A stretch of 10,934 nt of DNA from an uncultured Collinsella sp. (GTDB lineage Bacteria; Actinomycetota; Coriobacteriia; Coriobacteriales; Coriobacteriaceae). This document shows, piece after piece, positions 1 to 6,013 of the stretch. The DNA is taken from assembly GCA_902464175.1 (NCBI GenBank), contig CABQHZ010000055.1, forward strand, positions 1-10,934. Reading direction: 5' to 3'. Under the pieces are notes generated by a model, which saw nothing but the letters and a program-made list of their open reading frames with translations, did not search any database and was not told the origin of the DNA. The first letter of the stretch is position 1. Every line of letters starts with the position of its first letter. Position numbers and translations under genes: made by a program.

Positions 1-30
1 TTTCTAGCATATCCCTGCATTTTTTAAACG

Positions 31-45
31 TTATATACGAATACT
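31..45 (+). promoter_or_regulatory. possible promoter -10 region for the dap operon
   Basis: An AT-rich stretch lies about 40-50 bases ahead of the riboswitch, with TATATA at 33-38. I see no convincing -35 hexamer at the usual distance upstream; the sequence at 10-15 is a poor match. The placement is based mainly on AT content and position ahead of a structured leader, so this is a weak call. Confidence 0.25.
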
Positions 46-84
46 CTTGTTTGGTAAAGTGCAACGTGGTAGGGTCTTTACCAC

Positions 85-236
85 TTGATAGAGGCGCGGG
101 CACGAAGAGCCGCGGGCGAGCCGGCAGGCTTTGACCCCGTGGGGAGGCGAAACCCGCCGAACTGGGTTTTTCGGGCACGAACAACCTGGTGGGCCTGCGG
201 GAAACACCCGCAGGACTGTCTGCAGCAATGCGGGAG
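85..236 (+). promoter_or_regulatory. lysine riboswitch (L box)
   Basis: The leader carries the conserved landmarks of the lysine riboswitch in the right order: GATAGAGGCGCG at 87-98, GCCGAA at 156-161, and GGACTGTC at 213-220. The arms fold as expected. The 8-bp stem 194-201/207-214 has loop AAACA (P5-like). The stem 161-168/183-190 contains an inner stem 170-173/178-181 (P4-like). GGC 93-95 can pair with GCC 156-158 (P2-like). This class senses free lysine and normally turns genes off when lysine is abundant. Its place directly ahead of lysA-dapA-dapB-dapH fits. The 3' limit is approximate because P1 is hard to place. Confidence 0.87.
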
Positions 237-301
237 CGCTATCCGGACATTGGGTCCACGCTATGCGGATTCGATGCGCAGATGGCGCCGTCTGGATAGC
301 G
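237..301 (+). promoter_or_regulatory. riboswitch expression platform hairpin ahead of lysA
   Basis: Bases 237-248 pair with 290-301 over 12 bp with one G-U wobble, closing a 41-base loop. The right arm runs straight into GAGG at 301-304, the best ribosome binding site for lysA (10 bases before the ATG). The left arm includes CTATC (239-243), which could instead pair with GATAG (87-91) at the riboswitch base. There is no run of T after the hairpin, so an intrinsic terminator is unlikely and control of translation is more plausible. How ligand binding changes the fold is not clear from the sequence. Confidence 0.5.
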
Positions 302-314
302 AGGTTTACGGGAC

Positions 315-2624
315 ATGGCATTGACCCCCAACGAGGCATATGCGGCCAAGCAGCCGTTTGTGGACAAAGAGACGCTCGAGCATATCGTCGAGCAGTTCCC
401 CACGCCGTTTCATCTATACGACGAGGCGGGCATCCGCCGCAACATGCAAGAAGTGCGCGACGCCTTTGCATGGAACCCGGGCTTTAAGGAATACTTTGCC
501 GTGAAGGCCAACCCCAACCCGGCGCTCATCTCCATTCTCAACGAATACGGCTGCGGCTGCGATTGCTCGAGCTATACCGAGCTCATGATCGCCCGCTCGC
601 TGGGTATCACCGGCCACGACATCATGTTCTCGTCCAACGACACGCCGGCGGCGGACTTTGCCCTTGCAGATAAACTGGGCGCCATCGTCAACTTTGACGA
701 CATAAGCCACATCGAGTTCTTTGAGCGCGTCGCGGGCCCCATCCCCAAGACGGTAAGCTGCCGCTTTAACCCGGGTGGCCTGTTCCAGCTCTCCAACGGC
801 ATCATGGACAACCCGGGCGACTCCAAGTACGGCATGACCACCGAGCAACTCTTCGAGGCGTTCCGCATGCTCAAGGCCAAGGGCGCCGAAAACTTTGGCA
901 TCCACGCATTCCTTGCCAGCAACACCGTCACCAACGACTACTACCCCAAGCTCGCGCGCATCCTCTTTGAGCTCGCCGTGCGCTTGGAGCGCGAGACCGG
1001 CGCACACGTCGCCTTTATCAATCTGTCCGGCGGCGTCGGCATCCCCTATCTGCCCGAGCAGCAGGCCAACGACATTCACGCCATCGGCGAGGGGGTGCAC
1101 GCGGCATACGACGAGATCCTGGTTCCCGCCGGTATGGGCGATGTGGCCATCTGCACCGAGATGGGCCGCTTTATGATGGGGCCCTACGGCTGCCTGGTCA
1201 CCAAGGCCATCCACGAGAAGCAGATCTACAAGGACTATATCGGTGTCGATGCAAGCGCCGTCGATTTGATTCGCCCTGCCATGTATGGCGCCTACCACCA
1301 CATTACGGTGATGGGTCAGCCAGGCGGCGCCGACAAGGCCACAGCGCCTGTCACGAACACCTATGACATCACGGGCAACCTATGCGAGAACAACGACAAG
1401 CTCGCTATCGATCGCGAGCTGCCGCATATCGACATCGGTGACCTGCTTGTAATCCACGATACCGGTGCGCATGGCTACTCCATGGGCTACAACTACAATG
1501 GCCGCCTGCGCTCCGCCGAGGTGCTGCTGCGCCCCGACGGCTCGGCCGATCTTATCCGCCGCGCCGAGCGCCCGGGCGATTATTTTGCCACGCTCGACGT
1601 GCTGCCGTGCGGCCGTGAGCTGCTGGCCAAATCGCGTGCCGAAAGCGCTCGTCGTCGCGCTCAGGACGAGCGCCTGGCCGTCGCTGCCCAATGGAACAAA
1701 CGCATCCAGATCGCGGAAGCGAAGGAGAAGAACATGGACATCCGCAATCTCGAGGGCTCAATCGTCGCCCTCGTCACGCCGTTTAAAAAGGACGGCAGCG
1801 TCGACTTTGACGCGCTCGAGCGCCTTATCGATTTCCACTTGCAAAATGGCACCGACGCCATCCTCACCCTAGGCACCACTGGCGAGAGTGCCACGATGAC
1901 CGATGACGAGGACAACTCCGTCGTCGCCGCCGTAGTCAAGCATGTTGCAGGACGCGTCCCCGTCATCGCCGGCTCGGGCTCCAACTCCACGCAAACCATG
2001 CTCACCAAGTCGCTCACTTACCAAGGCCTGGGCGCCGACGGCCTGCTGCTTATTACCCCCTACTACAACAAGTCTAATGAAGAGGGCATCTACCAGCACT
2101 TTAAGACCGTCGCCGATGCCGTGGACATCCCCTGCATCCTGTACAACATCCCCGGCCGCTGCGGCTGCGGTATCAGCGAGCGCAATGTAGAGCGCCTGGC
2201 CGCGCATCCCAACATCATGGGTATTAAGGAGGCCTCGGGCAACGTCGCCTACGCGGCCAAGATCGCCCACCTGCTGTCCGATGACTTCCGCATGTACTCG
2301 GGCGAGGACGCCCTCACCGTGCCGCTCATGAGCCTGGGGGCCTCGGGCACCATCAGCGTGTGGGCCGACGTTCAGCCACAGCTCGTGCACGACATGTGCC
2401 GCGCTTATCTGGACGGCGACGTGGAGCGCGCCCGCGATATCCAGATTGCCGGTCAGCCGCTCATCAACGCCCTCTTTAGTGAGGTCAACCCCATCCCCGT
2501 CAAGGAAGCGCTCGCCCAGATGGGTATGATCGAAGCCAACTACCGCATGCCGCTATGCCCCATGGCCGACGACACCCGCACTGCACTTACCGATGCTCTG
2601 AAGGGAGCTGGTCTGCTTGATTAA
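315..2624 (+). CDS. lysA: diaminopimelate decarboxylase fused in frame to dihydrodipicolinate synthase (LysA-DapA)
   Basis: This is one open frame of 769 codons. Residues 1 to about 430 are a PLP-dependent diaminopimelate decarboxylase (fold type III), which makes lysine from meso-diaminopimelate. The PLP lysine is K64 in FAVKANPNP. Other marks are SGG 238-240, EMGR 282-285, C357-E358 in GNLCENND, and GYNYNGR 391-397. The usual LysA motif HCHIGSQ reads HAFLASN here (197-203), so it belongs to a divergent LysA branch. Residues about 433-473 are a charged, probably helical linker rich in Arg, Lys, Glu and Ala. Residues 474-769 are a complete DapA. No stop lies between them. The ATG at 315 has GAGG ten bases upstream. 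Both a fused protein and a separate DapA could be made. A recent loss of the lysA stop codon, or a sequence error, is also possible. Confidence 0.9.
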   Translation: MALTPNEAYAAKQPFVDKETLEHIVEQFPTPFHLYDEAGIRRNMQEVRDAFAWNPGFKEYFAVKANPNPALISILNEYGCGCDCSSYTELMIARSLGITGHDIMFSSNDTPAADFALADKLGAIVNFDDISHIEFFERVAGPIPKTVSCRFNPGGLFQLSNGIMDNPGDSKYGMTTEQLFEAFRMLKAKGAENFGIHAFLASNTVTNDYYPKLARILFELAVRLERETGAHVAFINLSGGVGIPYLPEQQANDIHAIGEGVHAAYDEILVPAGMGDVAICTEMGRFMMGPYGCLVTKAIHEKQIYKDYIGVDASAVDLIRPAMYGAYHHITVMGQPGGADKATAPVTNTYDITGNLCENNDKLAIDRELPHIDIGDLLVIHDTGAHGYSMGYNYNGRLRSAEVLLRPDGSADLIRRAERPGDYFATLDVLPCGRELLAKSRAESARRRAQDERLAVAAQWNKRIQIAEAKEKNMDIRNLEGSIVALVTPFKKDGSVDFDALERLIDFHLQNGTDAILTLGTTGESATMTDDEDNSVVAAVVKHVAGRVPVIAGSGSNSTQTMLTKSLTYQGLGADGLLLITPYYNKSNEEGIYQHFKTVADAVDIPCILYNIPGRCGCGISERNVERLAAHPNIMGIKEASGNVAYAAKIAHLLSDDFRMYSGEDALTVPLMSLGASGTISVWADVQPQLVHDMCRAYLDGDVERARDIQIAGQPLINALFSEVNPIPVKEALAQMGMIEANYRMPLCPMADDTRTALTDALKGAGLLD
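1722..1727 (+). promoter_or_regulatory. internal ribosome binding site for dapA
   Basis: AAGGAG lies inside the lysA reading frame, with a 6-base spacer to the ATG at 1734. This is a near-ideal site, better than that of lysA itself, and is the main argument that DapA is also made as a free protein. Confidence 0.7.
1734..2624 (+). CDS. dapA: 4-hydroxy-tetrahydrodipicolinate synthase, internal start within the fused frame
   Basis: DapA condenses pyruvate with aspartate semialdehyde, the first committed step to diaminopimelate and lysine. Counting from the internal ATG, the product is 296 residues, the normal family length. Seen motifs are GTTGE 47-51, the tyrosine in LYNIPGR (Y137) with R142, the Schiff-base lysine K165 in GIKEASG, and the PYY tyrosines 110-111. 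The N-terminus MDIRNLEGSIVALVTPF matches a normal DapA start. A strong AAGGAG lies six bases before this ATG, so independent translation is likely even though the frame is continuous with lysA. The stop overlaps the dapB start by 8 bases, suggesting translational coupling. Confidence 0.88.
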   Translation: MDIRNLEGSIVALVTPFKKDGSVDFDALERLIDFHLQNGTDAILTLGTTGESATMTDDEDNSVVAAVVKHVAGRVPVIAGSGSNSTQTMLTKSLTYQGLGADGLLLITPYYNKSNEEGIYQHFKTVADAVDIPCILYNIPGRCGCGISERNVERLAAHPNIMGIKEASGNVAYAAKIAHLLSDDFRMYSGEDALTVPLMSLGASGTISVWADVQPQLVHDMCRAYLDGDVERARDIQIAGQPLINALFSEVNPIPVKEALAQMGMIEANYRMPLCPMADDTRTALTDALKGAGLLD

Positions 2625-3357
2625 GACCGTCATTATGGGAACGGGCCGTATGGGCTCGCTCATCCGCACCACCGCCGAGGGCGTTGTCGACGCCGCCGGG
2701 CAGCCCGTTTTTGATATCGTCGCCCAGATCGGTTTTGATCTGTCCGAGCTCGAGAGCGCCCCGGCAGCAGACATTATCATCGACTTCTCGAACGTCGTGA
2801 CCTTTGACGCCGTCGTCGCCTATGTCAAGCGTACAGGCGCCGCGTTGGTCTCGGGCACCACGGGCTACACACCCGAGCAGATGGATTGCCTGCGCGAGCT
2901 GGGTCAGAACGCCCGCATCATGCACTCCGGCAATTACTCCATCGGTATCGCAGCCCTGCGTCATCTGGTAGCACAGGCCACACGCGAGCTGCCCGGCTTT
3001 GACTGTGAAATCGTCGAGACGCACCATAACCAAAAGGTCGACGCCCCCAGCGGCACCGCCAAGCTGCTGCTCGACGCCGTAGTCGAGGCCGAGCCCGAGG
3101 CAGGCTACCACCCCGTCTACGGACGCGAGGGCATGTGCGGCGCGCGCGACCCCAAGGAAATCGGCATGCACTCGCTGCGCGGCGGCACCGTCGCCGGCGT
3201 GCACGAGGTGAGCTTCTTTGGCCAGGACGAGGAGGTCACGCTCACACACCGTGCCACGAGCCGCCAGATCTTCGTCAACGGCGCCCTGGCCGCCGCCCAG
3301 AAGCTCGTCGCCCGCGACCCCGGCTTCTACACCTTCGACCAGGTCATGTTTGCCTAA
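2617..3357 (+). CDS. dapB: 4-hydroxy-tetrahydrodipicolinate reductase
   Basis: DapB reduces the DapA product to tetrahydrodipicolinate with NAD(P)H. The 246-residue length is typical. The N-terminal Rossmann fold has GTGRMG at 8-13. SGTTGY is at 79-84. The catalytic segment is ETHHNQKVDAPSGTA at 134-148, with H136 and K140 in the positions of the E. coli catalytic histidine and lysine. RGG 188-190 and the C-terminal DQVMFA are also typical. The start is TTG at 2617. The next ATG (2635) would remove the first beta strand of the nucleotide-binding fold, and AAGGGAG at 2601-2607 sits nine bases ahead of the TTG. The gene overlaps dapA by 8 bases. Confidence 0.95.
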   Translation: MIKTVIMGTGRMGSLIRTTAEGVVDAAGQPVFDIVAQIGFDLSELESAPAADIIIDFSNVVTFDAVVAYVKRTGAALVSGTTGYTPEQMDCLRELGQNARIMHSGNYSIGIAALRHLVAQATRELPGFDCEIVETHHNQKVDAPSGTAKLLLDAVVEAEPEAGYHPVYGREGMCGARDPKEIGMHSLRGGTVAGVHEVSFFGQDEEVTLTHRATSRQIFVNGALAAAQKLVARDPGFYTFDQVMFA

Positions 3358-3396
3358 TCAACCATCAACCGTACCAACACAAAGGAGACACAGCAC

Positions 3397-4116
3397 ATGA
3401 GCAACGCAGCCGAGATGGATGCACAGGAGATTATCAACTACATCGCCACTGCGCCCAAAAAGACGCCCGTCAAACTGTACGTGCGCGAAAAGCCGGGCAT
3501 GAAGGTCCAGTGGGGCAATGCACACGTCTACGGCGGTCGTCGTGGCAAGACTGTCTTTGGTGACTGGGATGAGCTCAAGGCCATCCTGGACGCCAACGCC
3601 GATTCCATCGACTACTACGACGTCGAGAACGATTGCCGCAACTCCGCCGTGCCCATGCTCGACCTCAAGGGTATCAACGCCCGCATCGAGCCGGGCGCGA
3701 TCATCCGCGACCGCGTCGAGATCGGCGACCGCGCCGTCATCATGATGGGCGCCATCATCAACATCGGCTCCGTCATTGGCGAGGGCACCATGATCGACAT
3801 GGGCGCCGTCCTGGGCGGCCGCGCCACCGTGGGCAAGAACTGTCATATCGGCGCCGGTACCGTGCTGGCGGGCGTTGTGGAGCCCGCGAGTGCCACGCCC
3901 GTCATCATCGAGGACGATGTCATGATCGGCGCTAATGCCGTGGTCCTGGAGGGCGTGCGCGTGGGCAAGGGCGCTGTCGTTGCCGCCGGCGCCGTGTGCG
4001 TCGAGAACGTCCCTGCCGGTGCCGTCGTGGCCGGTGTTCCCGCCCGCGTCATCAAGATGCGCGACGAGAAGACCGACAGCAAGACCGGCTTCGAAGAGGG
4101 CCTGCGCCAACTTTAA
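3397..4116 (+). CDS. dapH: tetrahydrodipicolinate N-acetyltransferase
   Basis: DapH transfers acetyl from acetyl-CoA to tetrahydrodipicolinate, opening the N-acetyl branch of diaminopimelate synthesis. The 239-residue length is close to Bacillus DapH. Residues about 8-85 form the DapH N-terminal domain. Residues about 90-215 are a left-handed beta helix of hexapeptide repeats, for example IGDRAV, IGEGTM, VGKNCH, IGANAV and VGKGAV, with the insertion loop GVVEPASATPV at 159-169 typical of this subfamily rather than of succinyl-transferring DapD. AGGAG at 3383-3387 is nine bases before the ATG. The later aminotransferase and the deacetylase DapL are not in the window. It is the last gene before the terminator at 4135. 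Confidence 0.94.
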   Translation: MSNAAEMDAQEIINYIATAPKKTPVKLYVREKPGMKVQWGNAHVYGGRRGKTVFGDWDELKAILDANADSIDYYDVENDCRNSAVPMLDLKGINARIEPGAIIRDRVEIGDRAVIMMGAIINIGSVIGEGTMIDMGAVLGGRATVGKNCHIGAGTVLAGVVEPASATPVIIEDDVMIGANAVVLEGVRVGKGAVVAAGAVCVENVPAGAVVAGVPARVIKMRDEKTDSKTGFEEGLRQL

Positions 4117-4134
4117 TAGTTACGCGGTTTTACC

Positions 4135-4170
4135 AAGAAGGCCGAAGCCCCAAGGGGCTCCGGCCTTCTT
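4135..4170 (+). terminator. intrinsic terminator closing the dap operon
   Basis: Two 17-base arms, 4135-4151 and 4154-4170, pair with a single A-C mismatch around a tiny loop. The right arm ends in CCTTCTT, but the T run is poor after that. It lies 19 bases after the dapH stop and could also serve the minus-strand gene ending at 4226. Confidence 0.8.
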
Positions 4171-4225
4171 CATCTCAGGGTTCCATCGTATTCAATGATT
4201 CAAAAATCAACGATAAAATGCCCAC

Positions 4226-4576
4226 TCATTCGAAAAGATCCTCGTCGGAAATCGCATCGGGATCCATTGACTCAAACTCTGCAAGTTCTTCAGGAGTCAA
4301 GACGTCCTCAAACGAAATAAACTCGTTCGGACCATTCTTGATTCGGTCCGCCGCGATGCGATCAATCTCAAGTTCGCGCAGATACCGCAACGCACCGCAC
4401 ATTTCCTCATACGCAGCATAGTCGATAATCACGGTATCGATATCGCTATGATCGGCGATAAGCTGCGGCGCCCGTTTAGAGCACTTGCGAATTGTAGAGA
4501 GCAATTCGTTTGCCTCGATAGCCGAGAGGGCCTGATCCTTCTTGGATACCGGTTTTTCCAAAACTAGCGGTGCCAT
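4226..4576 (-). CDS. Phd/YefM-like antitoxin, orphan
   Basis: The 116-residue protein has the layout of Phd/YefM antitoxins. Residues about 14-58 carry a beta-alpha-beta pattern ending in DTVIIDYAAYEEM, equivalent to the family's 'V-L-(I/V)-S-x-x-x-Y-E' segment. Helices with LRYLRELEIDRIAADRIKNG (62-81) and the phrase ISFEDVL (87-93) follow; the last resembles the family's C-terminal toxin-binding part. The tail 94-116 is very acidic. These proteins bind DNA as dimers and neutralise a RelE/Doc-type toxin. No toxin gene is adjacent: only about 110 bases follow it, and about 200 gene-free bases precede it. GGAGG (4582-4586 on the plus strand) lies five bases before the start. It may be a solitary regulator or may act on a toxin elsewhere. 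The family call rests on pattern, not on a search. Confidence 0.65.
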   Translation of the reverse strand: MAPLVLEKPVSKKDQALSAIEANELLSTIRKCSKRAPQLIADHSDIDTVIIDYAAYEEMCGALRYLRELEIDRIAADRIKNGPNEFISFEDVLTPEELAEFESMDPDAISDEDLFE

Positions 4577-4707
4577 GATTGCCTCCAGTATCGTACGAGC
4601 GACATTCCGAATAGCATTTCAAAATACAGTTAACTCAGCAGCCAGGCAATACTTAAACATCTATCAACCTTTCCATGATGGAATGATTAAATCAAAGAGG
4701 AAGCAAT

Positions 4708-4736
4708 AAGCTTCACTAACTTGTTTAGTGAAGCTT
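4708..4736 (+). repeat. inverted repeat, 12-bp perfect stem (hairpin A)
   Basis: The left arm AAGCTTCACTAA (4708-4719) and its exact reverse complement (4725-4736) flank the loop CTTGT. No T run follows on either strand, so it is not a simple terminator. It shares 4733-4736 with the next palindrome, so the two cannot both form fully. Confidence 0.85.
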
Positions 4737-4752
4737 GACGGTACCGTCAAGC
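4733..4752. repeat. perfect 20-base palindrome (element B)
   Basis: The 20 bases centred on GGTACC read the same on both strands. As DNA it could be an operator for a dimeric regulator. As RNA it gives an 8-bp stem with loop GTAC. It overlaps hairpin A on its left and hairpin C on its right. Confidence 0.85.
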
Positions 4753-4767
4753 CGCTTGATTTCTTTT
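4746..4767 (+). terminator. candidate attenuator hairpin with T-rich tail (hairpin C)
   Basis: GTCAAG (4746-4751) pairs with CTTGAT (4755-4760), including one G-U, around loop CCG, and is followed by TTCTTTT. The stem is short, so termination alone would be weak. It competes with palindrome B for 4746-4752, while hairpins A and C are compatible. This gives the logic of an attenuator, which is an inference. Confidence 0.35.
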
Positions 4768-4780
4768 AGCGAGGTTACCG

Positions 4781-5551
4781 ATGCCCTTCTGCACTCATTG
4801 CGGCAAGCCGCTCCATGGTTCGGAATCATATTGCAGCTATTGCGGGGGCCCTATACCAATCGAGCCAGTCCAACCTAAACAACCGAAATCGCCCAAATCT
4901 AGAAAGAATAAGACTAAGGACGACAACAAGCTGTTCATTAAAGGCAATACCGATTTATCTCCTTTTGACGCGTTTAATAAAACTCGCTCTTACAAAGTAA
5001 TTAATGCAACCAAAGACCTTGTATATCACGTCAAAGGAAGACGAAGCGAAGACAGATCCGTCTACTCGTTTTTAACTGAAGGTGGATATCCCCAAGCATC
5101 ACTCACGTTTATGCATGAGGCCATAGATGGAGATATGTTTAATCCTGACGACTTGGGCAGCTATGACAGCTCGGTCCAGATGCACATCTCTCATGAGGAC
5201 GTTCGTGATAGGGAGCGAAAAGAAATGCCTGAGCGCCCCAATTCCCTGCTTGAACGCCTCGTAACGCCCAAGCCAAGGCTCACTCAAGATGAAAGCTATC
5301 GATTTGAGGAGAGCTTCAACCCGCTCGGCTTCGTTTCGGGTGAACAGCAACACGTGGCCGGTCCATACATCGCTAAGAGCAGCAAACCTTTCGGGTGCAA
5401 AAAACCAACGAAAACCGAGATATACCGGGATGGAAGCCTTGTTGCAGCTGTCAAGCCAAAAGACGACAAAACCATCGTCGTGCTGTTCGACAAGCAGCCC
5501 CATCGAGAGATTGCCCTTTTGTTTGCTTTCGCATTATATCTACCCTATTAG
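4781..5551 (+). CDS. zinc-ribbon protein with possible LURP/Tubby-like C-terminal domain
   Basis: The 256-residue protein starts with a zinc ribbon, C4-x2-C7 and C18-x2-C21. Next comes a Lys- and Pro-rich linker (about 28-50), then a mostly beta domain (about 68-255). That domain contains YKVINATKDLVYHVKGR (71-87), SVYSFLTEGGYPQASLTF (93-110) and, near the end, EIYRDGSLVAAVKPKDDKTI (213-232) followed by the hydrophobic stretch REIALLFAFALYLP (242-255). Short 'state/modify' beta hairpins followed by a final hydrophobic helix are how LURP-one-related and Tubby C-terminal-like domains look, so I suggest that fold, without a search. There is no clear transmembrane helix; the final hydrophobic stretch is probably the buried helix of the domain. 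It is the first of four co-directional genes, with GAGG six bases before the ATG. Function is unknown. Confidence 0.82.
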   Translation: MPFCTHCGKPLHGSESYCSYCGGPIPIEPVQPKQPKSPKSRKNKTKDDNKLFIKGNTDLSPFDAFNKTRSYKVINATKDLVYHVKGRRSEDRSVYSFLTEGGYPQASLTFMHEAIDGDMFNPDDLGSYDSSVQMHISHEDVRDRERKEMPERPNSLLERLVTPKPRLTQDESYRFEESFNPLGFVSGEQQHVAGPYIAKSSKPFGCKKPTKTEIYRDGSLVAAVKPKDDKTIVVLFDKQPHREIALLFAFALYLPY

Positions 5552-5566
5552 AATAAGGCCTAAAAA

Positions 5567-5983
5567 ATGAAGTATTGCTATTACTGCGGAGCCGAAATGC
5601 GCGAAGGACTCTCCTTCTGCACAAAATGCGGCAAAGCGGTGCCCTCTCCAGCCCAGCCGAACTCGAATTCCACCAAAGCCCCAGGGGCCGTTAAGACGGA
5701 GACCGTGTATCTCGACTCCAATCAGCAGGCGCAAACCAGCAAAGACGCAGACGATAAATTACGGACAGATGAATCAAATAAGGACCACAATGTCGAGATA
5801 AACCAGTCTCCCGATTCCAGCGAATTGTCCACAGCGGTGAATTCGACCTTTCGCGAACTCGCAAACCTGGCCACATTGGGATTCAAAAAATGGAAAACCC
5901 TTAACACCAAGGGAAAAATCGCAGCCGCTATCGCCGCCTTGTTCATCTGGTCCATGCTTCGCAGACTGTTCTTTCTGTTTTAA
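5567..5983 (+). CDS. small zinc-ribbon protein with C-terminal membrane anchor
   Basis: The 138-residue protein starts with a zinc ribbon, C4, C7, C18 and C21, spaced exactly as in the upstream gene. Residues about 25-92 are a low-complexity polar linker rich in Ser, Asn, Asp and Lys. Residues 93-115 look like an amphipathic helix. Residues about 117-137 (GKIAAAIAALFIWSMLRRLF and following) are a single hydrophobic segment at the very end, as in tail-anchored proteins, so the ribbon would face the cytoplasm. It follows the previous stop by 15 bases; TAAGG (5554-5558) lies eight bases before the ATG. It resembles the small zinc-ribbon membrane proteins found beside SPFH genes. A specific role cannot be assigned. 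Confidence 0.8.
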   Translation: MKYCYYCGAEMREGLSFCTKCGKAVPSPAQPNSNSTKAPGAVKTETVYLDSNQQAQTSKDADDKLRTDESNKDHNVEINQSPDSSELSTAVNSTFRELANLATLGFKKWKTLNTKGKIAAAIAALFIWSMLRRLFFLF

Positions 5984-6013
5984 ATCAATCCCCTACTGAT
6001 ACGGAATCTGACA

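Larger units (their letters stand above)
4577..4780. other. palindrome-dense divergent intergenic region
   Basis: The region separates the minus-strand antitoxin from the plus-strand zinc-ribbon operon and must hold promoters for both. I see no gene in it. A weak plus-strand pair, TTAACT 4630-4635 and TTAAAC 4653-4658, is the best promoter guess with a 17-base gap, but neither box is good. From 4671 to 4760 there are five palindromic elements in a row: TTCCAT-G-ATGGAA (4671-4683), TGATT-A-AATCA (4684-4694), and three overlapping hairpins listed separately. GAGG at 4771-4774 is the ribosome binding site of the first plus-strand gene. Confidence 0.7.

Noticed and set aside
228..299. Possible 23-codon leader peptide ahead of lysA
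   Set aside because: It has no well-spaced ribosome binding site, shows no run of lysine codons that would support attenuation, and lies in the structured riboswitch platform.
414..1301. Long minus-strand open frame (295 codons) opposite lysA
   Set aside because: It is antisense to a gene with clear family motifs, the translation is low-complexity (Val, Gly, Ala, His, Asp) as expected from high-GC codon shadows, and it shows no motif.
3358..4110. Minus-strand open frame of 250 codons opposite dapH
   Set aside because: It is made of repeated Asp, His, Gly and Ala codons mirroring the hexapeptide repeats of DapH; no independent support.
4117..4225. Search for a partner toxin gene downstream of the antitoxin
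   Set aside because: The space is about 110 bases and mostly terminator; no frame of toxin size exists there or upstream in 4577-4780.
4708..4736. Hairpin A as a terminator for an upstream transcript
   Set aside because: There is no T run on either strand, and no plus-strand gene ends upstream of it between 4171 and 4707.
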